DNA of 64,000 nucleotides from Altericroceibacterium spongiae (GTDB taxonomy: Bacteria > Pseudomonadota > Alphaproteobacteria > Sphingomonadales > Sphingomonadaceae). The stretch is taken from assembly GCF_003610805.1 (NCBI RefSeq), contig NZ_RAPF01000005.1:248001-312000 (forward strand). The letters run 5' to 3'. Of the stretch, positions 44,217 through 52,206 are shown in pieces (the first letter of the stretch is position 1; each line of letters starts with the position of its first letter). The notes under the pieces were generated by a model. That model made no database searches and had not been told where the DNA came from. It was given only the letters and a program-made list of their open reading frames with translations. Position numbers and translations under genes: made by a program.

Positions 44217-45529
44217 TTGGAGGGGCTCCTGACGTGGACGCCGTCGAGAAAGACGATCTCGACCTCGATGCCGGTCGGCATCTCGACGACGGGTTGGTAT
44301 TGTTCGGCGCGTTCGATGAGGTATCGGCTGACGGTGTCGGCGGCCTCGCCAGCACCCTGACCGAAGCCACCGGCGAGAATGTCGGTCGGCGACAGCGCTT
44401 CGCGCTGACCGTTGGCGCCGACAGGCTGCGTGAAGATACCGTTGGCGTTGGCTGAGAATCCGCGCCCGAACCCGCCGACAATCCCGGCCAGCAGCGCCTG
44501 GCTGACAAGGCTGCCTTCGCGGCTGACCACGCGGCCGCGCACGCCCGACTTTCCGGCGAAGGAGATGAACCCCTTGACCTCGCTCACCGCGAAGCGCCCA
44601 CCGGGCTGCGCGCAGGTCATGCGCACCAGCTTGACGTAGACCTTCTCGGCCGAGAGATCGCCGCGCGCAGCGCCATTGACGAGGCAGCCGGTGATGTCGG
44701 TGGTCAGCAGCTTGTTGCCGCGCATCACCGAGCGGGCCGGCCCGGTGATCCGGAGCACTACGGGAAGCGGATCGCTCTGGCTGGCAACGCCGGTCGAGGC
44801 GTCGACACCCACGATGACCGTTGCCGGTGCGTAGCTGTTGGGAGGCAGGTAATCGCGGCTCGCTTCGAGCAGCAGTGCGGGCGCAGTCTCTGCCGCGCGC
44901 GGCTTGCCGTCGTTGCCCGGCTCAGCGCTGAAACTCATCAGGCTGAGCTGTCCGCCCTGCGCTTCCGGCGCTCCTTGCGGTGGCTGGACAGCCCCGCCCG
45001 TTCCCACGCCGGGACCATAGGCCGGTGGTGGTGGCAGCGGCGGCGCGGTTGCAGGCGCCTTCGCGGCTTCGCTGAGCTGTGAACGCAGATTGGCATTCTC
45101 GGTCGAGATCGCGTCGATCGCCGCCTGGCCGTCGGAGCGCATCTGCGCGTTCTCGCTGCGCAGTGCTTCGAGCTCCTGCTCGATCTCGGGTCGCGGTAGC
45201 TGGGCCTGCTGCAGATCCTTGATCGCGCGGCCCTGTGCATCGAGCCGGTTGCCGTAGCTCGCGACGAACTCGCGCTGTGAGAGGTTGCGATTGACGAGGC
45301 CGCCGGTGTCGATCGTCGCCGCACCATTGGCATCACTGCCGCCCTCGTCGCCGTCGCCGCCGAAGATGAACATCCCGCCGCCGATGAGCGCGATGGCCCC
45401 GATCCCGGCGAGCAGCATCTTCTGGCGCTGCGCGATCTGCGAATTGAGGTTGCGCCGTCCGCTTTCGCGCGCTTCCGGCGAGCCTGGCAGAGGCCTCTTT
45501 TCGGCGTCCTTCTGTGTTGCCTCGGCCAT
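44213..45529 (-). CDS. traB: TraB: VirB10-like T4SS scaffold protein
   Basis: A 438-residue VirB10 homologue that spans the inner membrane and periplasm. One span lies near residues 35-55 (MLLAGIGAIALIGGGMFIFG), then an acidic linker, a coiled coil around 85-165 (EIEQELEALRSENAQMRSD) and a Pro-rich stretch (PPLPPPPAYGPG), typical of VirB10 proteins. The C-terminal TrbI/VirB10 barrel begins near residue 215 (NSYAPATVIVGVDAST). It overlaps traK by one base and dsbC by four. Confidence 0.93.
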   Translation of the reverse strand: MAEATQKDAEKRPLPGSPEARESGRRNLNSQIAQRQKMLLAGIGAIALIGGGMFIFGGDGDEGGSDANGAATIDTGGLVNRNLSQREFVASYGNRLDAQGRAIKDLQQAQLPRPEIEQELEALRSENAQMRSDGQAAIDAISTENANLRSQLSEAAKAPATAPPLPPPPAYGPGVGTGGAVQPPQGAPEAQGGQLSLMSFSAEPGNDGKPRAAETAPALLLEASRDYLPPNSYAPATVIVGVDASTGVASQSDPLPVVLRITGPARSVMRGNKLLTTDITGCLVNGAARGDLSAEKVYVKLVRMTCAQPGGRFAVSEVKGFISFAGKSGVRGRVVSREGSLVSQALLAGIVGGFGRGFSANANGIFTQPVGANGQREALSPTDILAGGFGQGAGEAADTVSRYLIERAEQYQPVVEMPTGIEVEIVFLDGVHVRSPSK

Positions 45530-46344
45530 CAGTCGAGGCCTCCCTTGGCAAAGACAAGGAAGGCACTGGTCGCTTCACCGGGAGCGAGTGCATCGCGGCC
45601 ATAGGCAAAGGCGAGCGCGCCCGCGGGACCTTCGCGCTCGGAGCCAAGCGCAAGGCTATCTTGGCCGAGGTTGCGTACGAGGAAGCGCTTTCCGGTGAGT
45701 TCATCGCCCTGGTATTCGACGACCAGCTGGACCTCGATCCCGCCGGTACGGCGCGGAGCCGAAAGTTCGGCGCGAGCGGTGAACCCGGGCAGGACGGCAT
45801 CGCTCGCCATCGCCTCGATCAGGCGGATCGCGGCGTCCTCCGGGCCGGTCTCGGTCTCCCATTCGGTAGCCGCTGCTTTTGCGAGCGCGGGATTGGTGAT
45901 GAAAAGCTGGGTCGCTTCCTCGCCGCCAAGGCGGCAGGCGAATTTGTAGACGTAGCCCGCCTTGCTGGTGGCGAAGAAGCTGACCCGGGCGGCGGCAAAT
46001 TGCGGGGGCACGGAGATATAGATGTCTCCGCGCACCGGCTCGTGCGTCACCTGGAAGTCGTTGTAGGGAAAGCCGCTCGCGATCTTCGAGACATTGGCAA
46101 AGCCGTCATCGATGAGCGCAATCCGGGTGAGTTCGCCGCGTGCGAGTTCGCAGTCGATGGTCGCGTTGTCGGCGGCCTCGACGAACTGGTCGGCATGCGC
46201 AGGGATAGGGGCGAGCGCGAAGGCGATTACGGCGAGGCCGGTCAGCTTGAGTCCGGGATCGGGGCGCCGAGTCGCGCCGATCGCGAACCAGGCAAGGCCG
46301 GTTCCGGCAAGCGCAGCAGCGAGGGGAGATGGGAGAAGGCTCAT
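45529..46344 (-). CDS. traK: TraK: VirB9-like T4SS core protein
   Basis: A 271-residue secretin-like protein. The C-terminal part (RTGGIEVQLVVEYQGDELTG) and the middle (RGDIYISVPPQF) fit TraK. It carries an unusually long N-terminus: a first hydrophobic stretch, then a second that looks like the true signal peptide (KLTGLAVIAFALAPIPAHA). The start at 46344 forms an ATGA overlap with traE, so it is kept; a shorter start is conceivable. It forms the periplasmic ring with TraV and TraB. Confidence 0.88.
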   Translation of the reverse strand: MSLLPSPLAAALAGTGLAWFAIGATRRPDPGLKLTGLAVIAFALAPIPAHADQFVEAADNATIDCELARGELTRIALIDDGFANVSKIASGFPYNDFQVTHEPVRGDIYISVPPQFAAARVSFFATSKAGYVYKFACRLGGEEATQLFITNPALAKAAATEWETETGPEDAAIRLIEAMASDAVLPGFTARAELSAPRRTGGIEVQLVVEYQGDELTGKRFLVRNLGQDSLALGSEREGPAGALAFAYGRDALAPGEATSAFLVFAKGGLD

Positions 46345-46910
46345 TGGCCGGGTTCCTCCTTGTCGGTGGGAAGTTGCTCGAAACCGGCGAGCGCGACGCT
46401 GAGACCACGCTTCGACCAGCGGAAACGGAAGGAGCGGCGCTGGCTCGCGATCACCTGCGCGCCGACGAAGGTCTTGAGCGTGCCGGTGACGGTCGAGGTC
46501 AGGGCCTTGGGATCGACATGCATTTCCGCGATCACGAAGGCCTGGCTGATGTCCGAGCCGCGCTGTTCCTCGACGATTCTGACGAGCTCGGCCTTGAGGC
46601 GGCCGTGCGCGGCGGGATCGGCGAGCTTCAGAATGTTCGCCATCCAGTAGTCGAGGCTTTCCGGGGCCCGGTTGAGGAGCATCAGCGCCGTGTCGCGGGT
46701 GACGAGCTCGAGATAAGGCGCGTCGATCCCGCCGCTCGAGACGGTGATCCGCTCGGCGGTAATCGGCACCAGCACAACCTGCTCGTCGCGGGTCACGGCG
46801 GCGCCGAGGCTGACCAGCGTGGTGAGGCCAAGGACACTTGCCAGCACGGCAAAGCGGTTGCGTTGTCGAAGGTAAGTCTGCGCCTGTTCGTGCGCGAATT
46901 CTGCTCGCAT
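46341..46910 (-). CDS. traE: TraE: VirB5-like F-type pilus assembly protein
   Basis: A 189-residue inner-membrane protein with an N-terminal span (FAVLASVLGLTTLVSLGAAV) and the TraE pattern (DAPYLELVTRDTALMLLNRA, LDYWMANIL, KTFVGAQVIASQRRSF). It overlaps traK by four bases and follows traL after 12. Confidence 0.92.
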   Translation of the reverse strand: MRAEFAHEQAQTYLRQRNRFAVLASVLGLTTLVSLGAAVTRDEQVVLVPITAERITVSSGGIDAPYLELVTRDTALMLLNRAPESLDYWMANILKLADPAAHGRLKAELVRIVEEQRGSDISQAFVIAEMHVDPKALTSTVTGTLKTFVGAQVIASQRRSFRFRWSKRGLSVALAGFEQLPTDKEEPGQ

Positions 46911-46922
46911 GGGTAGCCTCCC

Positions 46923-47210
46923 TCAGCCCGCCAACAGGCGGCAGTGGGAGGGCGGCGTGGCTTTCAGCCCGAGAAAACTCCCGGGCAGGTACCAGTACGC
47001 AGCATGCACCAGTGCCGAACCGGCGCCGCGTGTCTTTGCCTTCCGCAAGGCAAGCCAGGCCCCGGCGGCCAAGCCGATACCGATGAAGATATGCTGCGAG
47101 AGAATGCCCCAGGCGAAGGGAATGAGAATCCCTGCAAACTCGTCGATGGTCCAGAAGCCGATGAGCTCCGGGTCGTCGAGCCGCCGTGGAACGAGGTACC
47201 TGTCGGCCAT
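46923..47210 (-). CDS. traL: TraL: F-type pilus assembly protein
   Basis: A 95-residue membrane protein starting MADRYLVPRRLDDPELIGFW, which is the conserved TraL opening, followed by two spans (LIPFAWGILSQHIFIGIGLA). In F, TraL supports pilus tip formation. It lies 31 bases after traA. Confidence 0.92.
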   Translation of the reverse strand: MADRYLVPRRLDDPELIGFWTIDEFAGILIPFAWGILSQHIFIGIGLAAGAWLALRKAKTRGAGSALVHAAYWYLPGSFLGLKATPPSHCRLLAG

Positions 47211-47241
47211 GCCGCCCTCCTGTCGTGACCGGATCCGCTGA

Positions 47242-47574
47242 TCAGATGACCGCTGTCACGACCGAGGTGACGATCGGAACGCCGGTGCCGACACCGATCC
47301 CGACGCCGACCGGGACTGCGACCTGGCCGAGCGAAAAGCGCCCCGAGGCGAGACCGATCAGACCGCCCGCGAGGCTGAGCACGGTGATGATCTTGCCGCC
47401 CGAGCCTTCGAGAAAGTCGGTGAACTTGGTCAGCGCGGGATCGAAGGTGGTGTCGGCGCCGGCAAAGGCTGCACCGGCGCAGGCCAGCGCCACGCAGGCG
47501 GGAAGAATGTAGTCGCGGCCACGAACGCGGTTGAGCGTGCGCTGCTGGACCGGAAGGGCAGTCTTGGTGGTCAT
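47242..47574 (-). CDS. traA: TraA: F-type conjugative pilin
   Basis: A 110-residue propilin with a leader segment (to about residue 39, cleavage near AFAGADTTF) and two hydrophobic helices separated by a short loop (KIITVLSLAGGLIGLASG; VAVPVGVGIGVGTGVPIV), the TraA fold. It is the first gene of the tra operon. An AAAGG lies nine bases before ATG 47574 on the minus strand, and operator box B lies 42 bases upstream of the start. Confidence 0.88.
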   Translation of the reverse strand: MTTKTALPVQQRTLNRVRGRDYILPACVALACAGAAFAGADTTFDPALTKFTDFLEGSGGKIITVLSLAGGLIGLASGRFSLGQVAVPVGVGIGVGTGVPIVTSVVTAVI

Positions 47575-47615
47575 GGATGGAACCTTTCGAGGGATTGAAC
47601 ATCAGTCAGCGATGC

Positions 47616-47630
47616 GTTCGCTGTATGTTC
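47616..47630 (+). promoter_or_regulatory. LexA-type operator, box B
   Basis: GTTC-GCTGTAT-GTTC, followed by TT to give TGTTCTT. It lies 42 bases before the traA start and would overlap the leftward tra promoter. It is one of three matching sites in the window; see 5055-5069 and 47856-47870. Binding is inferred. Confidence 0.6.
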
Positions 47631-47855
47631 TTTCCTCTCTCCGGAGCCGGGCTGTAGGAAATCGGGAACTGGATTCTGGGGCTGCCGGCCAAGCAAAAAG
47701 CGACATCGGAAGGTGCGCATGCCGGGATCCGCGCCGGCCAATTGCGCTGCAGCGCCGACTGTGCCGGCTTTGGCGCGAAGCGTGCCGTCATATGCGCGAA
47801 CACGACCGAAATTCGCGCGAATCGTCGAAGGAAGCTGATTCGTTCCTTCCTCTAT

Positions 47856-47870
47856 GTTCTCTTAATGTTC
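47856..47870 (+). promoter_or_regulatory. LexA-type operator, box C
   Basis: GTTC-TCTTAAT-GTTC, followed by TT (TGTTCTT), 72 bases before the regulator gene at 47943. Box B lies 225 bases to the left. Both directions of transcription could be controlled together. An extra GTTC half-site lies at 47842-47845. Confidence 0.58.
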
Positions 47871-47942
47871 TTTTCGTTTTCCTACAGGCTTCCTTCGCGG
47901 TTAGCCGGTGAGTCGATCACATCTTGAGAAAAGGATTCGTCG

Positions 47943-48434
47943 ATGACCAGCATAGCGCTCTTTGCCGAACAACAGGTTCGCGCCGACCTCGCCCGGCTGC
48001 TTGTAGCAGCTGTCGAAACCAGCGGCCGTGCCCGCTGCGACATCGCGCGCGACGCGCAGATCCATAAAGATGCCTTGCGCCGGGTCCTCGCCGGCGAACG
48101 CTCGGCCAGCCTCGGCGAAGCCTTGCGCATTCTTGCCGCGTGCGGCGTCGCGCCGCACGCACACCTGCTCCTGTTCCTCGTCAGCAGCGGCGATCACGCG
48201 ATTGCGTGGCTGCAATCGGACCTAGCGCAGTTCTTCGAGGACTTTTCCGGCGAACTGCCCTCGGCGCTCGAACGTGTCCTGGGCAACCAGGTTCACGATG
48301 TGAAGCCGCGCTGGGCTAAGGGCACGGCGCACCGTGTTGCACGGCTGCTCTCCGACCACATCGATGAACTTGAACGCAAGGACGCGCTACTAGGCGATGT
48401 TTTCGCCGGTGTCGAAGGAGGCCATCGTGGGTGA
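47943..48434 (+). CDS. Putative helix-turn-helix regulator
   Basis: A 163-residue protein. Residues 10-80 look like an Xre-like DNA-binding domain (CDIARDAQIHKDALRRVLAG, ASLGEALRILAACGVA). The rest is helical and unrecognised. An AAAAGGA lies upstream of ATG 47943. It is divergent from the tra operon, with an operator box between them, so it may be a transfer regulator. It overlaps the next gene by eight bases. Confidence 0.68.
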   Translation: MTSIALFAEQQVRADLARLLVAAVETSGRARCDIARDAQIHKDALRRVLAGERSASLGEALRILAACGVAPHAHLLLFLVSSGDHAIAWLQSDLAQFFEDFSGELPSALERVLGNQVHDVKPRWAKGTAHRVARLLSDHIDELERKDALLGDVFAGVEGGHRG

Positions 48435-48642
48435 AGAGATCGACAAGGGAGCGACCGAAACCCGCCGGGTCACCCGTCTCATCCGTCTTCCGGAAGTGCA
48501 ACACCGCGTCGGGCTAGGCCGTTCGACTATCTATCGCTGGATGGCCGAGGGCAAGTTTCCGAAGCCGGTGCAACTTGGTGGCTACTCTGTTGCATGGGCG
48601 GAAGATGAAATCGATAATTGGATTGCGGTTAGATTGCCCTGA
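48427..48642 (+). CDS. AlpA family DNA-binding protein
   Basis: A 71-residue protein with an AlpA/excisionase-type winged helix (LIRLPEVQHRVGLGRSTIYR, WMAEGKFPKPVQLG, VAWAEDEIDNWI). GTG 48427 has AAGGAGG five bases upstream. AlpA-like proteins are regulators or excisionases in prophages and integrative elements; here it is coupled to the preceding regulator. No integrase is seen nearby. Confidence 0.82.
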   Translation: MGEEIDKGATETRRVTRLIRLPEVQHRVGLGRSTIYRWMAEGKFPKPVQLGGYSVAWAEDEIDNWIAVRLP

Positions 48643-48747
48643 TAAAAACAACTAGGTCACGATAGGTGAAGACGCCAGTGGCTTTCGCCTGCGGTAAAGA
48701 GATGCACAGCTTTGGGAATGCTGCGCATCGGCTTTTCGCTTAGCCTT

Positions 48748-50079
48748 TCATCCGACCATATAGCCAGCATCGGACGCTGCGGTGGGATATGCAAACATCG
48801 TCGACTTGATGTCGTCCGCTGAAAGGCCATGGCGGATGGCAAGACCAAACACGTTGATCAGTTCATCGGCAGCGGGACCCACCAAATGGGCACCGAGGAT
48901 GCGGCGCGTGCCGACCTCGATCAGAACTTTGTGTCCGTAAATCTGGGCGTTTAACCGCCTCGCCGAAAACCAACCGGGGTGCGAGCCAGCGCTCACCGTA
49001 AAGTCCAGACCTGCCTCACGTGCTTCGCTTTCAAGCATTCCGGCCCGCGCCGCCGCCGGCTCGGTGAACAGTGCACTCGGAACCCCGTGATAGTTCGGCG
49101 TGCGGCCGCTACCCTCGAGTATGTTATCTACCACGACCTTGGCATCGTGACTGGAGACTGGAGTCAGTGGCGGGCCATTTGCAGCAGCGTCACCCGCCGC
49201 GAAGACCTTGGGGTTGCTCTGGCTTCGTAGCTGAGCGGTTAGCGCCAGGCGACCATCGTCAATGGCGACGCCTCCAGCCTCGAGATCGAGCGAGCCGATC
49301 GCGGGGACCCTTCCGGCAGCGTGCACCACCAGCTCCCCTTCGATCATGCGGTCGCCAGCATGCACGGTCAGACCGCCGGCTGTCTTCGTTACGCCGTTCA
49401 CCTCGGCATCCACGATTTCAATGCCGAGATCGTCGAAACTCGGCATGAGCCAATCGACCGTATCCGGGTCGAAGGCTTTCAGAATGCGGCCTCGTTGGAC
49501 GATGGTGACCTTTGCTCCGGCGCGTGCGGCGAGGTGGGCAAATTCCGCGGCAATGTATCCGCCGCCGACGAATACGATCCTATCTGGAAGGGTTTCAAGT
49601 TCCAGGAATGCATCGCTGTGGGTCAGCAATGGCTCGCCTTCGATGCCAAGTGGCCGAGGCTCCGCTCCCGTTGCGATAAGAGCGTGCGAGAAACTCAGTT
49701 CCCTGTCGCCTACCGCGATCCTGTCGGGGCCAGCAAAGCGCGCCGCTCCGTAGAAGGTCGCCACGCCCTTTCGCTCGTAGCGAGCTTCCTGTTTTTCGGG
49801 GACGGGGTCGGTAAAGCTCCGCTTGAATGCCTGGAGGTCGCCCCAGTCAATCGAAACCGAACCTTCGATGCCCTTCCCCTTCATTCGCCTGTATGCAGCG
49901 AGCGCTTCCTCTGCACTCACCATCATCTTTTTCGGGTCGCATCCCCGCAGCGCACATGTGCCACCGTAAGGTCTATAATCGATAACCGCGCAGCGCTTCC
50001 CGGCGTCGGCCATCCGGTGGACCGCGACCTGCGCAGCAGTTCCCGATCCGATGGCGACGAAATCGAAAGCCTCAGCCAT
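48748..50079 (-). CDS. MerA-like FAD/NAD(P) disulfide oxidoreductase (non-canonical)
   Basis: A 443-residue class I pyridine nucleotide-disulfide oxidoreductase. It shows FDFVAIGSGTAAQVAVH (FAD binding), the redox pair in YGGTCALRGCDPKK (Cys-x4-Cys), IVFVGGGYIAAEFAHLAARAG (NADP binding) and VFAAGDAAANG. It lacks the N-terminal HMA domain and, importantly, the C-terminal vicinal Cys pair of true mercuric reductase, ending in ...SDAGYMVG. It may therefore reduce a different substrate, or detoxify mercury with help from the GDCCVxC protein. The start at 50079 overlaps that gene by eight bases. Confidence 0.8.
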   Translation of the reverse strand: MAEAFDFVAIGSGTAAQVAVHRMADAGKRCAVIDYRPYGGTCALRGCDPKKMMVSAEEALAAYRRMKGKGIEGSVSIDWGDLQAFKRSFTDPVPEKQEARYERKGVATFYGAARFAGPDRIAVGDRELSFSHALIATGAEPRPLGIEGEPLLTHSDAFLELETLPDRIVFVGGGYIAAEFAHLAARAGAKVTIVQRGRILKAFDPDTVDWLMPSFDDLGIEIVDAEVNGVTKTAGGLTVHAGDRMIEGELVVHAAGRVPAIGSLDLEAGGVAIDDGRLALTAQLRSQSNPKVFAAGDAAANGPPLTPVSSHDAKVVVDNILEGSGRTPNYHGVPSALFTEPAAARAGMLESEAREAGLDFTVSAGSHPGWFSARRLNAQIYGHKVLIEVGTRRILGAHLVGPAADELINVFGLAIRHGLSADDIKSTMFAYPTAASDAGYMVG

Positions 50080-50284
50080 TACAGCAATCGCCCTCCTGGA
50101 TCGGAGGACAGGGAACGGTCCCGTAGGAACAGAACACGCAGCAATCACCTTGGAGCGGCTGAAGGCGAACGCCGCATGCCGAACAGTTGTAGAAGAACAT
50201 GCAGGCGTTGGTCGGCATCTCCTCGTCCTTCTCATGCCCGCATTCGGGGCAGCGCAAGCGCGAGATCAGGATCGGATCAGCCAT
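50072..50284 (-). CDS. GDCCVxC domain-containing protein
   Basis: A 70-residue Cys-rich protein: LRCPECGHEK, then CMFFYNCSACG, then the namesake LQGDCCVFCSYGTVPC, and an EGDCCNG end. Eleven cysteines in 70 residues imply a metal chaperone or thiol role. It sits between merT and the MerA-like gene with eight-base overlaps on both sides. Such proteins are known beside mercury transport genes. Confidence 0.85.
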   Translation of the reverse strand: MADPILISRLRCPECGHEKDEEMPTNACMFFYNCSACGVRLQPLQGDCCVFCSYGTVPCPPIQEGDCCNG

Positions 50285-50624
50285 AGAGAAAAGCTCCGGC
50301 GAGCAGAACCAACCCGATGACAATGCCGATGGCAGTCAGGACTCGATAGGTGGATGAACCGCACGCCGTATCGGTCGGGCATGTCCGCGCCTGGCGGAAT
50401 TGCCAGAGGAGCCGAAGGGTGGCGGCAACAAGCAGAGCTGAAGCTAGAACCAGGAGGGGCGTGCGATACGGTCCGACGGCGGGGGCAATACTGCCGAGCC
50501 ACGCTGAGCCCACTCCCACCGATGCCAAAACGAGAGGAAGGGCACAACAAGCGGCCGCGCCGAAAGCCGCGGCAATGCCGCCACCGGTTGCCAATCCGTT
50601 CCACCAAATCCCGAGGCTGCGCAT
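50277..50624 (-). CDS. merT: MerT-like mercuric transport protein
   Basis: A 115-residue inner-membrane protein with three spans. The Hg-binding Cys pair lies in the first (GAAACCALPLVLASVGVG); a second pair is suggested by ARTCPTDTACGS in the cytoplasmic loop. It is the first gene of the leftward operon, divergent from merR with a Pmer-like promoter between them. It imports mercuric ions for reduction. No separate merP is visible. Confidence 0.85.
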   Translation of the reverse strand: MRSLGIWWNGLATGGGIAAAFGAAACCALPLVLASVGVGSAWLGSIAPAVGPYRTPLLVLASALLVAATLRLLWQFRQARTCPTDTACGSSTYRVLTAIGIVIGLVLLAGAFLYG

Positions 50625-50658
50625 TGATCTTCCTTCTGTAAAATCCGAGATGCAACCC

Positions 50659-50689
50659 TATCTAAACTCAGTAGCCACTACAGACTCAA
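50659..50689 (-). promoter_or_regulatory. MerR-type promoter/operator
   Basis: On the minus strand, TTGAGT (50684-50689) is separated from TAGATA (50659-50664) by 19 bases, the long spacer that marks MerR-activated promoters. The spacer carries the dyad GTAG-TGG-CTAC (50671-50681). It reads towards merT. The canonical site uses TTGACT-N19-TAAGGT, so this is a close variant. Confidence 0.7.
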
Positions 50690-50700
50690 GAGGTTTCGGC

Positions 50701-51090
50701 GTGAAAATTGGCGAGGTTTCAAGACGAGCGGGATGCAATATCGAGACCATCCGCTACTACGAGCGGATTGGGGTCATCGCTCCCCCTCCACGAAGAGGCG
50801 CTTACCGCGACTATGGTCCTCGGGACATCGAGCGCCTCCGCTTCGTCAGGCGCGCGCGCGAACTGGGCTTTTCCCTTGAAGAGGTGCGGGCATTGCTTGA
50901 CTTGACGCCAGGTCAGGAAGTGCATTGCGATGAGGTGCAGTCGATCGCTGAACAGCACCTCGCGAACGTCCGTGCGAAGCGGGCCGACCTTGAGCGTATG
51001 GAGAACGCTCTCGCTGAGCTAATCGAGCAATGCGGCACCACGAGTGTTGATCGGTGCCCGGTATTGGAAAGCCTAGCCGGCGAAGGCTAG
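50701..51090 (+). CDS. merR: MerR family mercury-responsive regulator
   Basis: A 129-residue MerR-family activator. The winged helix (KIGEVSRRAGCNIETIRYYE, RRGAYRDYGPRDIERLRFV) is followed by a dimerisation helix. Three cysteines lie at the positions used for Hg(II) in MerR: HCDEV, EQCGTT and DRCPVL. GTG 50701 is the start; it faces merT across the 19-spacer promoter. It probably represses and activates that promoter. Confidence 0.9.
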   Translation: MKIGEVSRRAGCNIETIRYYERIGVIAPPPRRGAYRDYGPRDIERLRFVRRARELGFSLEEVRALLDLTPGQEVHCDEVQSIAEQHLANVRAKRADLERMENALAELIEQCGTTSVDRCPVLESLAGEG

Positions 51091-51295
51091 CCCAACGGAT
51101 CAAAGCGACAGGCCAACGGGTTTCCACCCATCTAAAGCGCCTTTCGCCGAGGAAGCAGAGCACCAGAGGGGGCGCAGCCGCCGAGGGGGCGTCAACCGAC
51201 AGTCGGATTAGGGATTCAGAGCGGTGCATCCGCACATTCTCCCTTCTGGCGTCAATGAACAGTTGCGCGGAACGCCTCCGCAATTCATCGAAAAA

Positions 51296-51331
51296 TATCG
51301 ATAAGAATTGACGGCCTTGCAATCCATCGAT
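51296..51331. promoter_or_regulatory. ars operator region
   Basis: Upstream of arsR are a palindrome TATCGATA (51296-51303) and a second ATCGAT (51326-51331), a repeat spaced about three helical turns apart. Repeated ATCGATAA-like sites suit an ArsR dimer binding at its own promoter. Confidence 0.4.
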
Positions 51332-51343
51332 AATTGCCGATGG

Positions 51344-51676
51344 ATGAAGTCGACCACAGGACTAGAGGCACTCTCTGCGCTCGCGCACCCGACGCGGCTT
51401 GATGCGTTCCGTCGTCTGGTGCGCAGCGAGCCCCACGGGCTCTCTACCGGCCAGCTCGTGGAAGCCTCGGGCCTCACGCAGAGCACTTTCTCGAGTCACC
51501 TCGCGATCCTCGTCGGCGCTGATCTCGTCATACCTGAGAAGCGGGGGCGACAGATGATCCAACGGGCAAACATCAAAGTCCTGCGCGACCTGATGCTGTT
51601 TCTCGCCAAGGATTGCTGTGAAGGTCGCGCAGAGCTTTGCGAGCCGCTTGTCGCCGAACTTTCCCATTGTTGCTGA
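51344..51676 (+). CDS. arsR: ArsR family arsenic-responsive repressor
   Basis: A 110-residue winged-helix repressor (EALSALAHPTRLDAFRRLV, STGQLVEASGLTQSTFSSHL). The C-terminal DCCEGRAELCEP supplies three Cys for As(III), a binding-site layout different from the N-terminal ELCVCDL of plasmid R773 ArsR. ATG 51344 is chosen over an upstream GTG at 51308, which would lie over the operator. It is the first gene of the ars operon. Confidence 0.9.
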   Translation: MKSTTGLEALSALAHPTRLDAFRRLVRSEPHGLSTGQLVEASGLTQSTFSSHLAILVGADLVIPEKRGRQMIQRANIKVLRDLMLFLAKDCCEGRAELCEPLVAELSHCC

Positions 51677-51687
51677 AGGAGCAGGCA

Positions 51688-52206
51688 ATGGCTGACCAAC
51701 CCTACAATGTCCTGTTCCTGTGCACGGGCAACTCGGCTCGCTCGATTTTGGGCGAAGCGCTGATGAACAAGATGGGCGGAGGTCGCTTCCGTGCCTACAG
51801 CGCAGGCAGCCAGCCCAAGGGCGACGTGCATCCGATGTCGCTCGAGGTGCTCGATAGCTTCGGCTATCCGACCGATGGCTTGCGCTCGAAGAACTGGAGC
51901 GAGTTCACCAAGCCCGGCGCACCGGAGTTCGATTTCATCTTTACTGTCTGCGACAACGCTGCGGGCGAGAGCTGTCCGGTATGGCCAGGCAAGCCGCTCA
52001 CCGCGCATTGGGGCGTAGAGGATCCCGCCGCAGTCGAAGGGGATGGCCAGCGGCAGGCTTTCGTCGATTCGCTCAGCTATCTTAAACGCCGGATCGAGCT
52101 GTTCCTAATGCTCCCGCTCCAGAGCATCGACGAATTGTCTGTGCGCAGCAAGCTGGCCGCCATCGGCCGCGAAGAAGGCGCCAGCGCCAAGGCCAAGGAA
52201 TCCTGA
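51688..52206 (+). CDS. arsC: Arsenate reductase, low-MW phosphatase (Trx-linked) type
   Basis: A 172-residue protein with the low-molecular-weight phosphatase P-loop (VLFLCTGNSARSILGE) and the WGVEDPAA motif. It reduces As(V) to As(III) using a Cys cascade: the P-loop Cys, then the Cys in VCDNAAGESCPV. ATG 51688 has GGAG upstream. A second, unrelated arsenate reductase follows immediately. Confidence 0.88.
   Translation: MADQPYNVLFLCTGNSARSILGEALMNKMGGGRFRAYSAGSQPKGDVHPMSLEVLDSFGYPTDGLRSKNWSEFTKPGAPEFDFIFTVCDNAAGESCPVWPGKPLTAHWGVEDPAAVEGDGQRQAFVDSLSYLKRRIELFLMLPLQSIDELSVRSKLAAIGREEGASAKAKES

Larger units (their letters stand above)
47575..47942. promoter_or_regulatory. Divergent control region of the tra operon (368 bp)
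   Basis: This gene-free stretch separates traA (leftward) from a small regulator (rightward). It holds two GTTC-N7-GTTC boxes (47616-47630 and 47856-47870), single GTTC/GAAC half-sites, and an inverted repeat GCGCGAA...TTCGCGC (47794-47800, 47812-47818). No coding frame in it looks real. It could also hold oriT, but nothing recognisable as a nick site was seen. Confidence 0.55.

Noticed and set aside
47575-47942. oriT of the element
   Set aside because: The inverted repeat at 47794-47818 is suggestive, but no nick site or known oriT motif was recognised.
48748-50079. Canonical MerA mercuric reductase
   Set aside because: The C-terminal Cys pair and the HMA domain are absent, so the gene symbol merA was not given.
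49321-50286. 321-codon plus-strand frame over the MerA-like gene
   Set aside because: Shadow of an enzyme with clear FAD and NADP motifs.
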